From Flavobacterium zepuense (GTDB lineage Bacteria > Bacteroidota > Bacteroidia > Flavobacteriales > Flavobacteriaceae), in contig NZ_VJVZ01000004.1 in the NCBI RefSeq assembly GCF_007097145.1, positions 310,001-374,000 of the forward strand: DNA of 64,000 nt, given 5' to 3'. The notes below the pieces were generated by a model. It ran no database searches. It was not told where the DNA came from and worked only from the letters and a program-made list of their open reading frames with translations. The translations under genes were made by a program, and so were the position numbers. Below are positions 53,903 to 61,920 of this stretch, piece after piece. Position 1 is the first letter of the stretch. Each line of letters starts with the position of its first letter.

Positions 53903-54076
53903 ATGAACGAATTAATCGAAAAAATCAACGCAGGAATTGAAGCATTCCAGAAAGAATCACAGGCTCACCTTGGCGGTACTAAAGCTGCTGGTGCACGTGC
54001 ACGTAAATCGACTTTAGAACTGGAAAAACTTTTTAAAGAATACAGAAAAGTTTCTATAGAAGAAGGAAAGAAATAA
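53903..54076 (+). CDS. Histone H1-like small DNA-binding protein
   Basis: A 57-residue protein from ATG 53903 to TAA 54076 (MNELIEKINAGIEAFQ... then GGTKAAGARARKSTLELEKLFKEYRK). The helix, then Ala/Arg/Lys-rich centre and C-terminal helix with RARKS match the histone H1-like (Hc1-type) proteins found in Bacteroidota, which bind DNA and help shape the nucleoid. It has its own promoter and a strong terminator (54087-54118). Such genes are usually chromosomal; here it lies between the mobilization module and tRNA-Val, so it may be cargo or may mark the true right edge of the element. Confidence 0.9.
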   Translation: MNELIEKINAGIEAFQKESQAHLGGTKAAGARARKSTLELEKLFKEYRKVSIEEGKK

Positions 54077-54086
54077 AACTACTATG

Positions 54087-54118
54087 GACTGCCTAAATTA
54101 TTTGGGCAGTCTGTTTTT
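54087..54118 (+). terminator. Rho-independent terminator of the H1-like gene
   Basis: GACTGCC (54087-54093) pairs with GGCAGTC (54105-54111), followed by TGTTTTT. It lies 10 bp after the stop codon. Confidence 0.88.
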
Positions 54119-54140
54119 AATGGATGAAAATGCTAACTAA

Positions 54141-54806
54141 TTAGAAAATAATTTTTTCACATAACAAGCTAGCTTCAGGGCACTTTACAATGATTGAATT
54201 TTCTACATCAGTCTTTGAAAACCATGCAAACCTGTATTCCTGTTGATGCTTATATTTTTCTAATTTTAAAAATAATTCCATTCCCATAGTAATTTCCTGA
54301 AATACTTGATGGCTATGTGGATCGTTCCAATCCAATTTATTCAGTATTTTACCGGCTTCTCCTTCTAGGAAATGAACTCTTGAAGTTTCATAGTCACAGC
54401 TCCCTTCAACTCCTGAATTTACGAAAGGAAGTTTTTTGGCAATTTCATGGCCAAACATAGCTGGGTTGGTAATCTTTATAGCTCCGACAGCATTAAAGTC
54501 TTTTATAACTTTTTTTGTTATCTCTTTTGTAGTTGACATTACATAAGCATTTTTCCCCGATTCATATATAATGTGGTTGCTAAATCCACTATTCCCAAAC
54601 TCACCGACAATTGCATGCCCTTCCTGATTATCACCCTGCATTTCATCAGGATTCTTTTTAAAATTATTAAAGCAACTGATCATTATTTCTCCGTCTCTAA
54701 AGAAGTTTTCAATATAGTCAACATTGTCTAATAACCTATAAACGGGTTCCCGTTTGATGTGCCAACTAATCGGAAAAGATATAGAACTTGAATTATATTG
54801 TTTCAT
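54141..54806 (-). CDS. Hypothetical protein, weakly DUF2971-like
   Basis: A 221-residue protein. The N-terminal VYRLLDNVDYIENFFRDGEIMISCFNNFKKNPDEMQGDNQEG and the C-terminal KYKHQQEYRFAWFSKT recall the DUF2971 family pattern (a first strand with 'fNDPfE' and a late 'Ey-R'), but the match is weak. No membrane segment or signal is seen. It is single, on the minus strand, facing the H1-like gene tail to tail. Confidence 0.5.
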   Translation of the reverse strand: MKQYNSSSISFPISWHIKREPVYRLLDNVDYIENFFRDGEIMISCFNNFKKNPDEMQGDNQEGHAIVGEFGNSGFSNHIIYESGKNAYVMSTTKEITKKVIKDFNAVGAIKITNPAMFGHEIAKKLPFVNSGVEGSCDYETSRVHFLEGEAGKILNKLDWNDPHSHQVFQEITMGMELFLKLEKYKHQQEYRFAWFSKTDVENSIIVKCPEASLLCEKIIF

Positions 54807-55455
54807 TGTTAGTGTCTTTTGAAGCCTGTATTAATTTTAAATAGTCTGTCCTGAAATCTAAATACCAATTTAGCATTTCATTCTTTTTGTGAGGTAACCT
54901 TTTTTGCTGAAATGTAGTATAGGTTAAAATAAGAAAATTTAGTGTATCCACAGAAACTGCGATGGAATCTTTGGAATGTCGAATCAGTATAATATCAACA
55001 GTTCAATCACCATTAGGCCAAAGTTTACTTTTATGAATGCTGGTGGAATGGATGTTTGTAGAATATGCCCGATAATGAATTTGATAAAATGCATTTAGAT
55101 TTATTCTTGAAGCCAATTGAATGGATAAATGTTTTATTAAATCTTCACTTTTCGTTATACCACAAAATCTATGATACTAAACTAAGTTTCAGAATAGTCA
55201 AACTAAAAATTATGATGAATAGCTTCCATTTCATTACCAGTGTCCAGACTCGTAGCTTTAACTATCATACTGCCAAAGTTATTAACTCGTATTGTTACTT
55301 TAAAATTTGCTTTACCAGGAGACAGTCATTCGCTCACTTTCATCATTTTCTCCTATTTCAGTATTCCTAATTGAATTTGAATCTATAGTATTTTCGGGAG
55401 TAAGATGTATTTTTACAATATACATTTTATCGCGTATATTTTTCTCATCTACTTT
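54807..55455. other. Gene-poor stretch with one coding remnant
   Basis: About 650 bp without an intact gene. On the minus strand, 55317 to 55203 encodes KANFKVTIRVNNFGSMIVKATS and ends at a TAG, which looks like the tail of a decayed small protein. A plus-strand open frame at 55065-55370 has no family features and I do not accept it. Confidence 0.35.
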
Positions 55456-55737
55456 TTAGCTTTCATAATCATGAATTAAGTTTTCATAACTGTGCGCAAT
55501 ATAATGTTGCGACTTTATCTTTGGACAATTTATTATGTCTTCCATTAGTTTTCTAATCTCGATAAGCATGAATTTCAACGTATCTTCATTATAAAACAAT
55601 AAAGGTTGATTCTGCGAAAACTGGTAATCAACGCCCTTATAACGAACAGTGGTATCTCGCTTTGTGTGAAACCCCTCAGTATGTATAGTATTTCTTGAAT
55701 AAGTCATAAGGTTCAGATACGTTACAGAAACGCTCAT
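55456..55737 (-). CDS. Short hypothetical protein, doubtful
   Basis: A 93-residue frame with an AGG about eight bases before the ATG. It contains FHTKRDTTVRYKGVDYQF and MLIEIRKLMEDIINCPKI, with no family recognised. It may be genuine or chance; it lies between the island's right-end repeats and the coding remnant, so it is not needed to explain anything. Confidence 0.25.
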   Translation of the reverse strand: MSVSVTYLNLMTYSRNTIHTEGFHTKRDTTVRYKGVDYQFSQNQPLLFYNEDTLKFMLIEIRKLMEDIINCPKIKSQHYIAHSYENLIHDYES

Positions 55738-55747
55738 TTGTAAACCT

Positions 55748-55792
55748 GGTGTTCGACAGCAATTTATACTACGAAAAGGGTATCTATCGAAC
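55748..55792. repeat. Right-end island repeats
   Basis: GGTGTTCGAC (55748-55757) is the inverse of GTCGAACACC at 23124-23133. AGGGTATCTATCGAAC (55777-55792) matches 23318-23332 in direct orientation with one gap. The tRNA-Val 3' end is about 105 bp further on. No exact copy of the tRNA 3' end was found at the left side. Confidence 0.35.
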
Positions 55793-55860
55793 CCCTACAA
55801 TGCTCGGACTGTTATCGCACAATGCCAGTAAAATGGAGGAAAAGGGGTATCTTATATACC

Positions 55861-55893
55861 AAAAAAAGAGGGATAATCTTTCGACTATCCCTC
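55861..55893 (-). terminator. Terminator of tRNA-Val
   Basis: GAGGGATA (55868-55875) pairs with TATCCCTC (55886-55893), and on the minus strand it is followed by seven T residues. It lies 5 bp downstream of the tRNA 3' end. Confidence 0.9.
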
Positions 55894-55897
55894 ACAG

Positions 55898-55972
55898 TGG
55901 GCGATGAGGGGTTCGAACCCCCGACCCCCTCGGTGTAAACGAGGTGCTCTGAACCAGCTGAGCTAATCGCCC
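55898..55972 (-). tRNA. tRNA-Val (anticodon UAC)
   Basis: The minus strand folds into a full cloverleaf: acceptor GGGCGAT with ATCGCCC and discriminator A, D arm AGCTCAGCTGGTTCAGAGC, anticodon stem CCTCG/CGAGG around TTTACAC (anticodon TAC), and T arm with GGTTCGAACCCC. No CCA is encoded. It borders the genomic island and is a usual kind of insertion target. Confidence 0.96.
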
Positions 55973-56055
55973 CAATCTTACAATTCTCAACAAGCATCTT
56001 GTTCCGTATTGCGAGTGCAAAGATACACTACTTTTTTAAACTTGCAAGTGTTAGG

Positions 56056-57270
56056 CTATAAAATTTCTGCCACAACAAAGGTACTACCACCAATATAGAT
56101 GAAGTCGGAAGGTGCAGCATCACTAAGCGCAGCAGAATAAGCCCCTGCAACCGAAGAATATACATTACCGCTAAGCCCGAATTTTACCCCTTCCTGTTGC
56201 AAAATATTTTTATCTAATTTTCTTGAAATATTTGGTTCACAAAAATAGTAAATGGCATTTTTAGGTAACAAAGGCAAAATTTCATTCAGGTCTTTATCAT
56301 TAACAACGCCAAAAACAATTCTTAAGGCTGTATAATTTTGCTCTAACACCTGTTTTATTACCAATTGCAGGCCATGTAGATTATGCGCGGTATCGGCAAT
56401 TACTATCGGATTTTCATGCAATTGCTGCCAACGCCCTTTTAAACCCGTATTTTTTACAACATTAAGCAAGCCCTTTGCAATTTGTTCTTTAGTAACCGGA
56501 AAGTACTCATGTACAAGCTCTATAGCTTTCAGTACCGTTTTTTTATTATGATACTGGTAATTTCCCTTAAGATCAGACTCATAGTTTTCCTGAACCTCAT
56601 CTGCTGCAAAATATAGCGGTGCATTAACCTCTTCTGCTTTGTTTATAAAAACAGGTTTAGTTTCAGGGGTATATTCGCCTACAACTGCCGGAATGCCCGG
56701 CTTAATAATACCTGCCTTCTCCCTTGCTATTGCCTGTAATGTATTGCCTAAGAAGAATGTATGATCTAACCCAATGTTAGTAATCACAGATACAAGTGGC
56801 GTTACAATATTGGTAGAATCTAACCTGCCTCCCAAGCCAGTCTCTATTATGGCAATATCTATATCTTCTTCTACAAAATACTCAAACGCAAGGCCAACCG
56901 TCATCTCAAAGAAGCTAAGCTCCTGTTCCTCAAAAAAAGCTTTATTAGCCGCTATAAAGCGCGTTACAAACTCTTCGGATATATCATTGCCATTTACTTT
57001 AATACGTTCCCTAAAATCTTTTAAATGTGGCGATGTATACAGCCCGGTCTTATATCCTGCCTCCTGCAATATGGATGCCAGCATACTCGACACCGACCCC
57101 TTACCATTGGTACCTGCAATATGTATGGTTTTTATTTTTTTCTCGGGATTACCTAAATGCTTTGCCAGCAGTAAGGTATTGCTTAAATCTTTTTTATACG
57201 CAGATGCACCCTGTAATTGATACATAGGCAATTGATCAAACATCCACGATGTAGTTTCTTTATAGGTCAT
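56056..57270 (-). CDS. folC: Folylpolyglutamate synthase / dihydrofolate synthase
   Basis: A 404-residue cytoplasmic ligase that adds glutamate to folates (and probably to dihydropteroate). It has the ATP loop IHIAGTNGKGSVSSML (about 48-63), YTSPHLKDFRERI, ETGLGGRLDSTNIV and ITNIGLDHTFFLGNT of the Mur-ligase-like central domain, and DTAHNLHGLQLV in the C-terminal domain. Length is normal. The gene is the first on the chromosome after tRNA-Val and is separated from gdh by a terminator, so it has its own promoter. Confidence 0.96.
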   Translation of the reverse strand: MTYKETTSWMFDQLPMYQLQGASAYKKDLSNTLLLAKHLGNPEKKIKTIHIAGTNGKGSVSSMLASILQEAGYKTGLYTSPHLKDFRERIKVNGNDISEEFVTRFIAANKAFFEEQELSFFEMTVGLAFEYFVEEDIDIAIIETGLGGRLDSTNIVTPLVSVITNIGLDHTFFLGNTLQAIAREKAGIIKPGIPAVVGEYTPETKPVFINKAEEVNAPLYFAADEVQENYESDLKGNYQYHNKKTVLKAIELVHEYFPVTKEQIAKGLLNVVKNTGLKGRWQQLHENPIVIADTAHNLHGLQLVIKQVLEQNYTALRIVFGVVNDKDLNEILPLLPKNAIYYFCEPNISRKLDKNILQQEGVKFGLSGNVYSSVAGAYSAALSDAAPSDFIYIGGSTFVVAEIL

Positions 57271-57277
57271 AATAAAA

Positions 57278-57302
57278 AATGGCAGATTTTTAATCTGCCA
57301 TT
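57278..57302 (-). terminator. Terminator after the glutamate dehydrogenase gene
   Basis: An 11-bp perfect stem (AATGGCAGATT / AATCTGCCATT) with a 3-base loop lies 22 bp after the stop codon at 57325. On the minus strand it is followed by TTTTTATT, just before the folC start. Confidence 0.9.
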
Positions 57303-57324
57303 AAATTTAAATATTATTGTTTAA

Positions 57325-58551
57325 TTACACCAGTTGCTTTAATGCAATCTCAAAAGCAGTTTGGCTGACCCCAGTTTTATTAGGGTTTTGCGCATGTACG
57401 TTAACAATTGCTTTCTTAATGATCTCTGATGTATCATTAAAGATCGCCTCATCGGTCATAAATACTTTTTTCTCCATAAAGTAAGCAAATACCCTTGCCA
57501 TACCGCAATTAGAGATAAAGTCAGGAATTAAGCTTACTTTACTATCAGTAGCCTCCATAATAGGGCCAAAGAAAATTTCTTTATCGGCAAACGGCACGTT
57601 AGCACCGCACGAAATAACCTCTAACCCGGCAGCTACCATATTATCCACCTGCTCTTTAGTCACCAATCTTGATGCGGCACATGGCGTAAATATCTCGGCT
57701 CCAATATTCCAAACTTCTTTGTTAATAGTATCAAACGGCACCATATTTTCAGCAACTAGTTTATTACCATCTTTATTAAGAAACAGGTTTTTTATCTCTT
57801 CAAAACTAAAGCCATCTTTATTAAGGAGGCCTCCGTCGCGGTCTATAATACCTACAACCTTAACACCCATCTTAGCAAGGTAAAAGGCCGCAGCCGAACC
57901 TACATTGCCAAATCCCTGTACAATTGCTTTTTTACCTTCGGCATTACCGCCGTAAGTAGCATAAAAATGACGTACCGCTTCGGCTACACCGTAACCGGTA
58001 ATCATATCTGCAACTGTGTATTTACGAGCAACATCAGGAGAAAATGCAGGATTCTCTATCACTTTAACCACACCTTGGCGTAACTGCCCAATACGGTTAA
58101 TCTTATCTGCTTCGGTAGGCCTAAAGTGTCCGTTAAAAACACCCTCCTGCGGATGCCATACACCACACTCTTCGGTCATAGGTATAACCTCATGAATTTC
58201 ATCAACATTAAGGTCGCCACCAGTACCATAATAACTTTTTAATAGCGGAGACACTGCTTTATACCAGCGCTGTAATACGCCTTTTTTACGAGGGTCGTTA
58301 GGATCAAAATTTATACCCGATTTTGCGCCGCCAATAGCTGGGCCGGATACAGTGAATTTAACCTCCATAGTTTTAGCAAGAGAAAGTACCTCGTTCATAT
58401 CAAGGCCTTTTCTCATACGAGTGCCACCACCGGCAGCACCACCACGAAGCGAATTAATAACTGTCCAGCCTTCTGCATCAGTTTCGGTATCTTTCCAATT
58501 AAAAACTATTTCAGGTTGTTTATTTTCGTATATACTAAGTAAATCTTTCAT
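57325..58551 (-). CDS. Glu/Leu/Phe/Val dehydrogenase (glutamate dehydrogenase type)
   Basis: A 408-residue oxidative deaminase of the Glu/Leu/Phe/Val family, converting glutamate (or a related amino acid) to its 2-oxo acid with NAD(P). The catalytic Lys is in GPAIGGAKSGI, with the glycine-rich GGAAGGGTRM before it. The Rossmann fold has VQGFGNVGSAAAFYLAKMG and GIIDRDGG (Asp suggests NAD). Other conserved parts are PCAASRLV and LIPDFISNCGMARVF. The substrate within the family is inferred; Glu is the common one in Flavobacteria. Confidence 0.93.
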   Translation of the reverse strand: MKDLLSIYENKQPEIVFNWKDTETDAEGWTVINSLRGGAAGGGTRMRKGLDMNEVLSLAKTMEVKFTVSGPAIGGAKSGINFDPNDPRKKGVLQRWYKAVSPLLKSYYGTGGDLNVDEIHEVIPMTEECGVWHPQEGVFNGHFRPTEADKINRIGQLRQGVVKVIENPAFSPDVARKYTVADMITGYGVAEAVRHFYATYGGNAEGKKAIVQGFGNVGSAAAFYLAKMGVKVVGIIDRDGGLLNKDGFSFEEIKNLFLNKDGNKLVAENMVPFDTINKEVWNIGAEIFTPCAASRLVTKEQVDNMVAAGLEVISCGANVPFADKEIFFGPIMEATDSKVSLIPDFISNCGMARVFAYFMEKKVFMTDEAIFNDTSEIIKKAIVNVHAQNPNKTGVSQTAFEIALKQLV

Positions 58552-58633
58552 TTAGTTGTGTTTTTTATAACCTATGCAAATATATAAAACATATAATTCT
58601 CAAATTCGTATTTTTTTGTTACAAATTAAGAAT

Positions 58634-60667
58634 TTATAAAGGAAACTGAACCATCACAGTTGTACCATGCCCCGGCGCCGACTCTATAGCCAGCTCTCCG
58701 CTAAGTGCCTCTGCCCTTTTCTTAAAGTTTTTAAGTCCTATTCCACCCGCAGTTTTGGCAGTATCAAAACCGTCTCCATCGTCTGTAATGGTAATTTTCA
58801 CAATTTTATCATCTTTAATAATACCAACAGTTGCATGCCTTGCATTGGCATATTTATTAATATTTTGCAAGGATTCCTGTATAATCCTGTAAATATTTAT
58901 TTTTGTGGTATTGGGTATGGTTTCCCAATCTATCGTAGCATCTACATGCGCTTCAAATTCAGTACCAACGGTATTTTTTTGCGATGTAACCATATAAGCC
59001 AGTATACTGTCAAAATTTTGGTTTTGCTCAAAAATCACATTTCTGCTTAAATCATGCGATACCGCTCTTATTTCCCCTTCTACCTGTTGTAATTCTTTTA
59101 TAAAACCTTTGCGTTTTAACACGCTTTCTTCATCACTTTTTCTATTGGAAAATTCAAGATTAAGCCTTACAGCATAAATATTGTTTAAAATACCATCATG
59201 CAGTTCCATAGCTATACGCGTTTTTTCGTCGGCTCTTGCGCTATCAATTTTAGACTGCTGCTCAAACATAAGCTGGTAAATTTCTTCGTTAGCCCTTTGC
59301 TGCTCCTGTATAAGCATTAGTTTCTTATTTCTGGAATTTAAATAATAGATCATAAAGATTGCGGCTACAAACAATAATACCACTACCGATACCCCTATTA
59401 TAAACGTGTTCTTCTTTGCTAATTCTTCCTTTTCAGTTTCAAGCCTGTCCGTTTCGTAAGCAATGCGGGCAAACCTGTTTCGGTCTGCCTTACCCTTTTC
59501 CTGCAGGCTATCGTTAACTCTTATATACTCTTCAGAAAAATGCAGACTATTCTTTACATCTACATCAGCCAAAAGCCTTAAGCTCTTTAATATATCAGTA
59601 CTATTATGCATTGCTTTTGCCCCATTGTAAGCCATAGAAAGATATGTTATTGCTTTTGCGGTATCTTTGCGCGCAACATAATATTGACCTAAGTTATATC
59701 GGCTTGCAATCATATCTGATTTATTGTCAAGACTGTCTCTAATGTGCAGGGCTTTTATAAAAAGATCAGGTAAATCGGTAAAATCCCCTTTTTTTAGTTT
59801 GGCAGAAGCGAGGTTATTAATTAGCCGGGCGTATAAAAAAGGCTTTGCCGATTTCATTCCTCTATACTCTAACGCTTCAGTATACATAGATATGGCTTCA
59901 TCATATCTTTTCATCTTTACATAAACAAGCCCCATATTATTGTAACAAGAAGCGCGGTAGTCTTCAATCTCATCTTCAGTATAACCCTCATCTTTAAAAT
60001 TCTCCAGTTCATCCAGTGCTAACTGAAAATACTTTATTGCCTCTTCATTATTATTTTGCCCATCCAGGGCGGTACCTATAAGGCTATAGCACTGGTATAT
60101 TTCTATAGTCCTTTTTTGTTCCCTTAAAAGGCGTAATGCCTTAATGGCTTCGCTCTCACATAGTACGTAATCGCCTATATTATAGTAAATATGAGCTTTG
60201 TAAAGTATAATTGCGGCTAAGTTTTCGTAATCATTAAGCCCGCTAAATAATCTTTCAGCTTCTTTATAGCTAAAAAAGGCGCTGTCATTATTAGAAAGCT
60301 CGTAATATGATATTCCTTCAAGATAGAGTGCCTTTGCCATTTGCGCCGTATCTTTTGCCTCAGCAGAAAAGTTGTAGTATTTATCGCTGACAGCTATTGC
60401 CTTTTTATAATCATTTAGCATATAAAAATCAGAGGCAGTGCGCTTAAGATAAGTACGGGACAGGGAGTCATTGCCGCTGTTTAAAAGATCGCTGTAAGCT
60501 GAATCTAAATATTGTATACGCAGGGTATCGCTAATATTATTATCTTCTGATTTTTCTAAAAACCGCTCTACATCACTTTTAATAGCCTGATTATCATTTA
60601 AAGATTTTTTGCAGGCGCCCGAAAGAATTAGGATTAATAAAAAAAGTATTAGTTGGTAATTCTTCAA
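58634..60667 (-). CDS. TPR-containing sensor histidine kinase lipoprotein-type, TTG start
   Basis: A 677-residue sensor starting at a TTG (60665-60667). A lipoprotein signal (LILILSGAC, Cys19) is followed by several TPR repeats (about 60-380), one membrane helix (NTFIIGVSVVVLLFVAAIFMIYYL, about 424-447) and a HisKA_3 kinase: EKTRIAMELHDGILNNIYAV with the His, YRIIQESLQNINKYANA, TITDDGDGFD and GGIGLKNFKKRAEAL. No Shine-Dalgarno sequence is seen, since the start lies 2 bases after a long hairpin. The likely partner is the NarL-like regulator at 61921 or the LytTR protein at 61090. Confidence 0.9.
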   Translation of the reverse strand: MKNYQLILFLLILILSGACKKSLNDNQAIKSDVERFLEKSEDNNISDTLRIQYLDSAYSDLLNSGNDSLSRTYLKRTASDFYMLNDYKKAIAVSDKYYNFSAEAKDTAQMAKALYLEGISYYELSNNDSAFFSYKEAERLFSGLNDYENLAAIILYKAHIYYNIGDYVLCESEAIKALRLLREQKRTIEIYQCYSLIGTALDGQNNNEEAIKYFQLALDELENFKDEGYTEDEIEDYRASCYNNMGLVYVKMKRYDEAISMYTEALEYRGMKSAKPFLYARLINNLASAKLKKGDFTDLPDLFIKALHIRDSLDNKSDMIASRYNLGQYYVARKDTAKAITYLSMAYNGAKAMHNSTDILKSLRLLADVDVKNSLHFSEEYIRVNDSLQEKGKADRNRFARIAYETDRLETEKEELAKKNTFIIGVSVVVLLFVAAIFMIYYLNSRNKKLMLIQEQQRANEEIYQLMFEQQSKIDSARADEKTRIAMELHDGILNNIYAVRLNLEFSNRKSDEESVLKRKGFIKELQQVEGEIRAVSHDLSRNVIFEQNQNFDSILAYMVTSQKNTVGTEFEAHVDATIDWETIPNTTKINIYRIIQESLQNINKYANARHATVGIIKDDKIVKITITDDGDGFDTAKTAGGIGLKNFKKRAEALSGELAIESAPGHGTTVMVQFPL

Positions 60668-60669
60668 AA

Positions 60670-60708
60670 TTTTTGAGGCGATAGTAATTTGTACTATCGC
60701 CTCAAAAA
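60670..60708 (-). terminator. Perfect hairpin between the tiny lipoprotein and the sensor kinase
   Basis: A 17-bp stem (TTTTTGAGGCGATAGTA / TACTATCGCCTCAAAAA) with a 5-base loop has A-runs and T-runs at its ends. It lies 27 bp after the stop of the small lipoprotein gene and only 2 bp before the TTG start of the kinase gene. It can end most transcription and would limit kinase expression to read-through. Confidence 0.88.
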
Positions 60709-60735
60709 TAAGATATTTTATATTAATTAACCAGA

Positions 60736-60903
60736 TTACCTTGGAGGAAGTGGTTTTGTATGATCTACGTTACCGTCACCTGTTCCTGTTGATGTACCAT
60801 CTGCAGATGTAGCTTGATCTAATGCGCTGTCATCTGTTGAACAAGATGTCATTGAAATGCTTAAAGTTGCGATAAGTCCAAGTGTTAAAATAATTTTTTT
60901 CAT
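60736..60903 (-). CDS. Tiny lipoprotein (55 residues)
   Basis: ATG 60903 to TAA 60736, 55 residues: a lipoprotein signal (MKKIILTLGLIATLSISMTSC, Cys21) and a short acidic Thr/Gly/Asp tail (DDSALDQATSADG, then VDHTKPLPPR). It has a promoter (60983-60990) with a leader of about 70 bases. No family is recognised; proteins of this sort are common in Flavobacteria. It precedes a sensor kinase and may belong to the same signalling unit. Confidence 0.75.
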   Translation of the reverse strand: MKKIILTLGLIATLSISMTSCSTDDSALDQATSADGTSTGTGDGNVDHTKPLPPR

Positions 60904-60982
60904 GATAGTAAATTTTAAAGTTGTAAAGTGTGTAAATATTCGTTTTTTAAATAATCAGCTAATTTCCTTTCTGATTCTGAAG

Positions 60983-60990
60983 CAAAACTA
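60983..60990 (-). promoter_or_regulatory. -7 box of the tiny lipoprotein gene
   Basis: On the minus strand TAGTTTTG matches TAnnTTTG and lies 79 bases before the ATG at 60903. The -33 element is not clear. Confidence 0.6.
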
Positions 60991-61089
60991 CACACAAAAA
61001 CTTTATGTACCACTATGATTTACAGTAGGTTTAGTAACTACACCCCCCATGCGAGTAACTCGACCGATTTGCGGGGTAAATGATGTATT

Positions 61090-61815
61090 TTATAAATACT
61101 CCGGTGCAATCCTCCTAATAAGGGTATCAATATTTTCTTTAAAAGTTTTAGAAAATGAGATGGAAAGATCACTGTTATTTAAATAACATAATGATTTTCC
61201 GGTATTTATTCGAGATACGTAATTACTGTTTACAATATAGCTATTATGTATCCTGAAGAAAAAGAATGGCAAATTAGACTCATAATGCTTAAGGGTTTTG
61301 TAAGCCGTGAGTTTTCGCCCATTTTGCAGATAAAAGTCGGTAGTATTATTGTCAGCCTTTAGGTATACAATTTCACTAAGCGATACGAATTGGTAATCTC
61401 CATACGATTTAATACAAATAGTGGTATTAGCAGCTGGCGGATTTGTTTTTTGAAATTTTAATAAGGTTTTGCGAAGATCGAACTTATTAAGAGGTTTTAA
61501 AACATAATCAAAAACTCCGGCACTTATTGCTTCAAAAGCAAATTTAGTTGATTCTGTAAGTACAACAAATTGTGGCAGTGCATCTAAGTACTGGTGTAAT
61601 TCTGTAATTAAAGATAACGAGAGATTGCCTTTTTTATTTTTAGGGTTAATCTCCAAAAAAACAAGGCGGGGCTGTGTTTCTAATATTTTATTAATTGCAT
61701 CTCCTTTATTATCAGCAATGCCTACGCAAAAATATTCGGGAAAATCTTCAAACTGTCGAAGCGTTTCCTTTACATTTGCGGCGTCATTATCTATAATTAG
61801 GTATGAATATTGCAC
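61090..61815 (-). CDS. LytTR-family response regulator with Glu at the phospho-acceptor
   Basis: A 241-residue regulator of the LytR/AlgR type. The receiver has Asp9 and Asp11 (LIIDND), and the conserved Lys is in VLKPLNKFDL, but the expected phospho-acceptor Asp in RLVFLEINPKNKKG is Glu55. The C-terminal LytTR domain has ICIKSYGDYQFVSLSEIVYLKADNNTTDFYLQNGRK and FFRIHNSYIVNSNYVSRI. A Glu at this site often mimics the phosphorylated state, so it may be always on or regulated otherwise. It is divergent from the NarL-like gene at 61921. Confidence 0.88.
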   Translation of the reverse strand: MQYSYLIIDNDAANVKETLRQFEDFPEYFCVGIADNKGDAINKILETQPRLVFLEINPKNKKGNLSLSLITELHQYLDALPQFVVLTESTKFAFEAISAGVFDYVLKPLNKFDLRKTLLKFQKTNPPAANTTICIKSYGDYQFVSLSEIVYLKADNNTTDFYLQNGRKLTAYKTLKHYESNLPFFFFRIHNSYIVNSNYVSRINTGKSLCYLNNSDLSISFSKTFKENIDTLIRRIAPEYL

Positions 61816-61869
61816 GTGAAAATATTAAAGAAAAATTTTGGCAATTTAAATAATCTTATTTTAGTAATT

Positions 61870-61886
61870 TTACGGTAAAACCGTAA
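61870..61886. promoter_or_regulatory. Palindrome between divergent response regulator genes
   Basis: TTACGGT-AAA-ACCGTAA (61870-61886) is a perfect 7-bp-arm inverted repeat; a second short palindrome, AAACCGGTTT, follows at about 61895-61904. Both lie in the 105-bp region shared by the genes starting at 61815 and 61921, so they may be operator sites for one of the two regulators. Confidence 0.45.
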
Positions 61887-61920
61887 TTTTTGTTAAACCG
61901 GTTTTTTTGTTTATTTCGCT

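Noticed and set aside
55065..55370. 101-residue plus-strand open frame
   Set aside because: Sequence is low-complexity without family pattern, and the opposite strand carries a better coding remnant (55203-55317).
55812..55997. Open reading frame on the minus strand over the tRNA-Val gene
   Set aside because: It is read through a clear tRNA cloverleaf and its terminator, and has no protein features.
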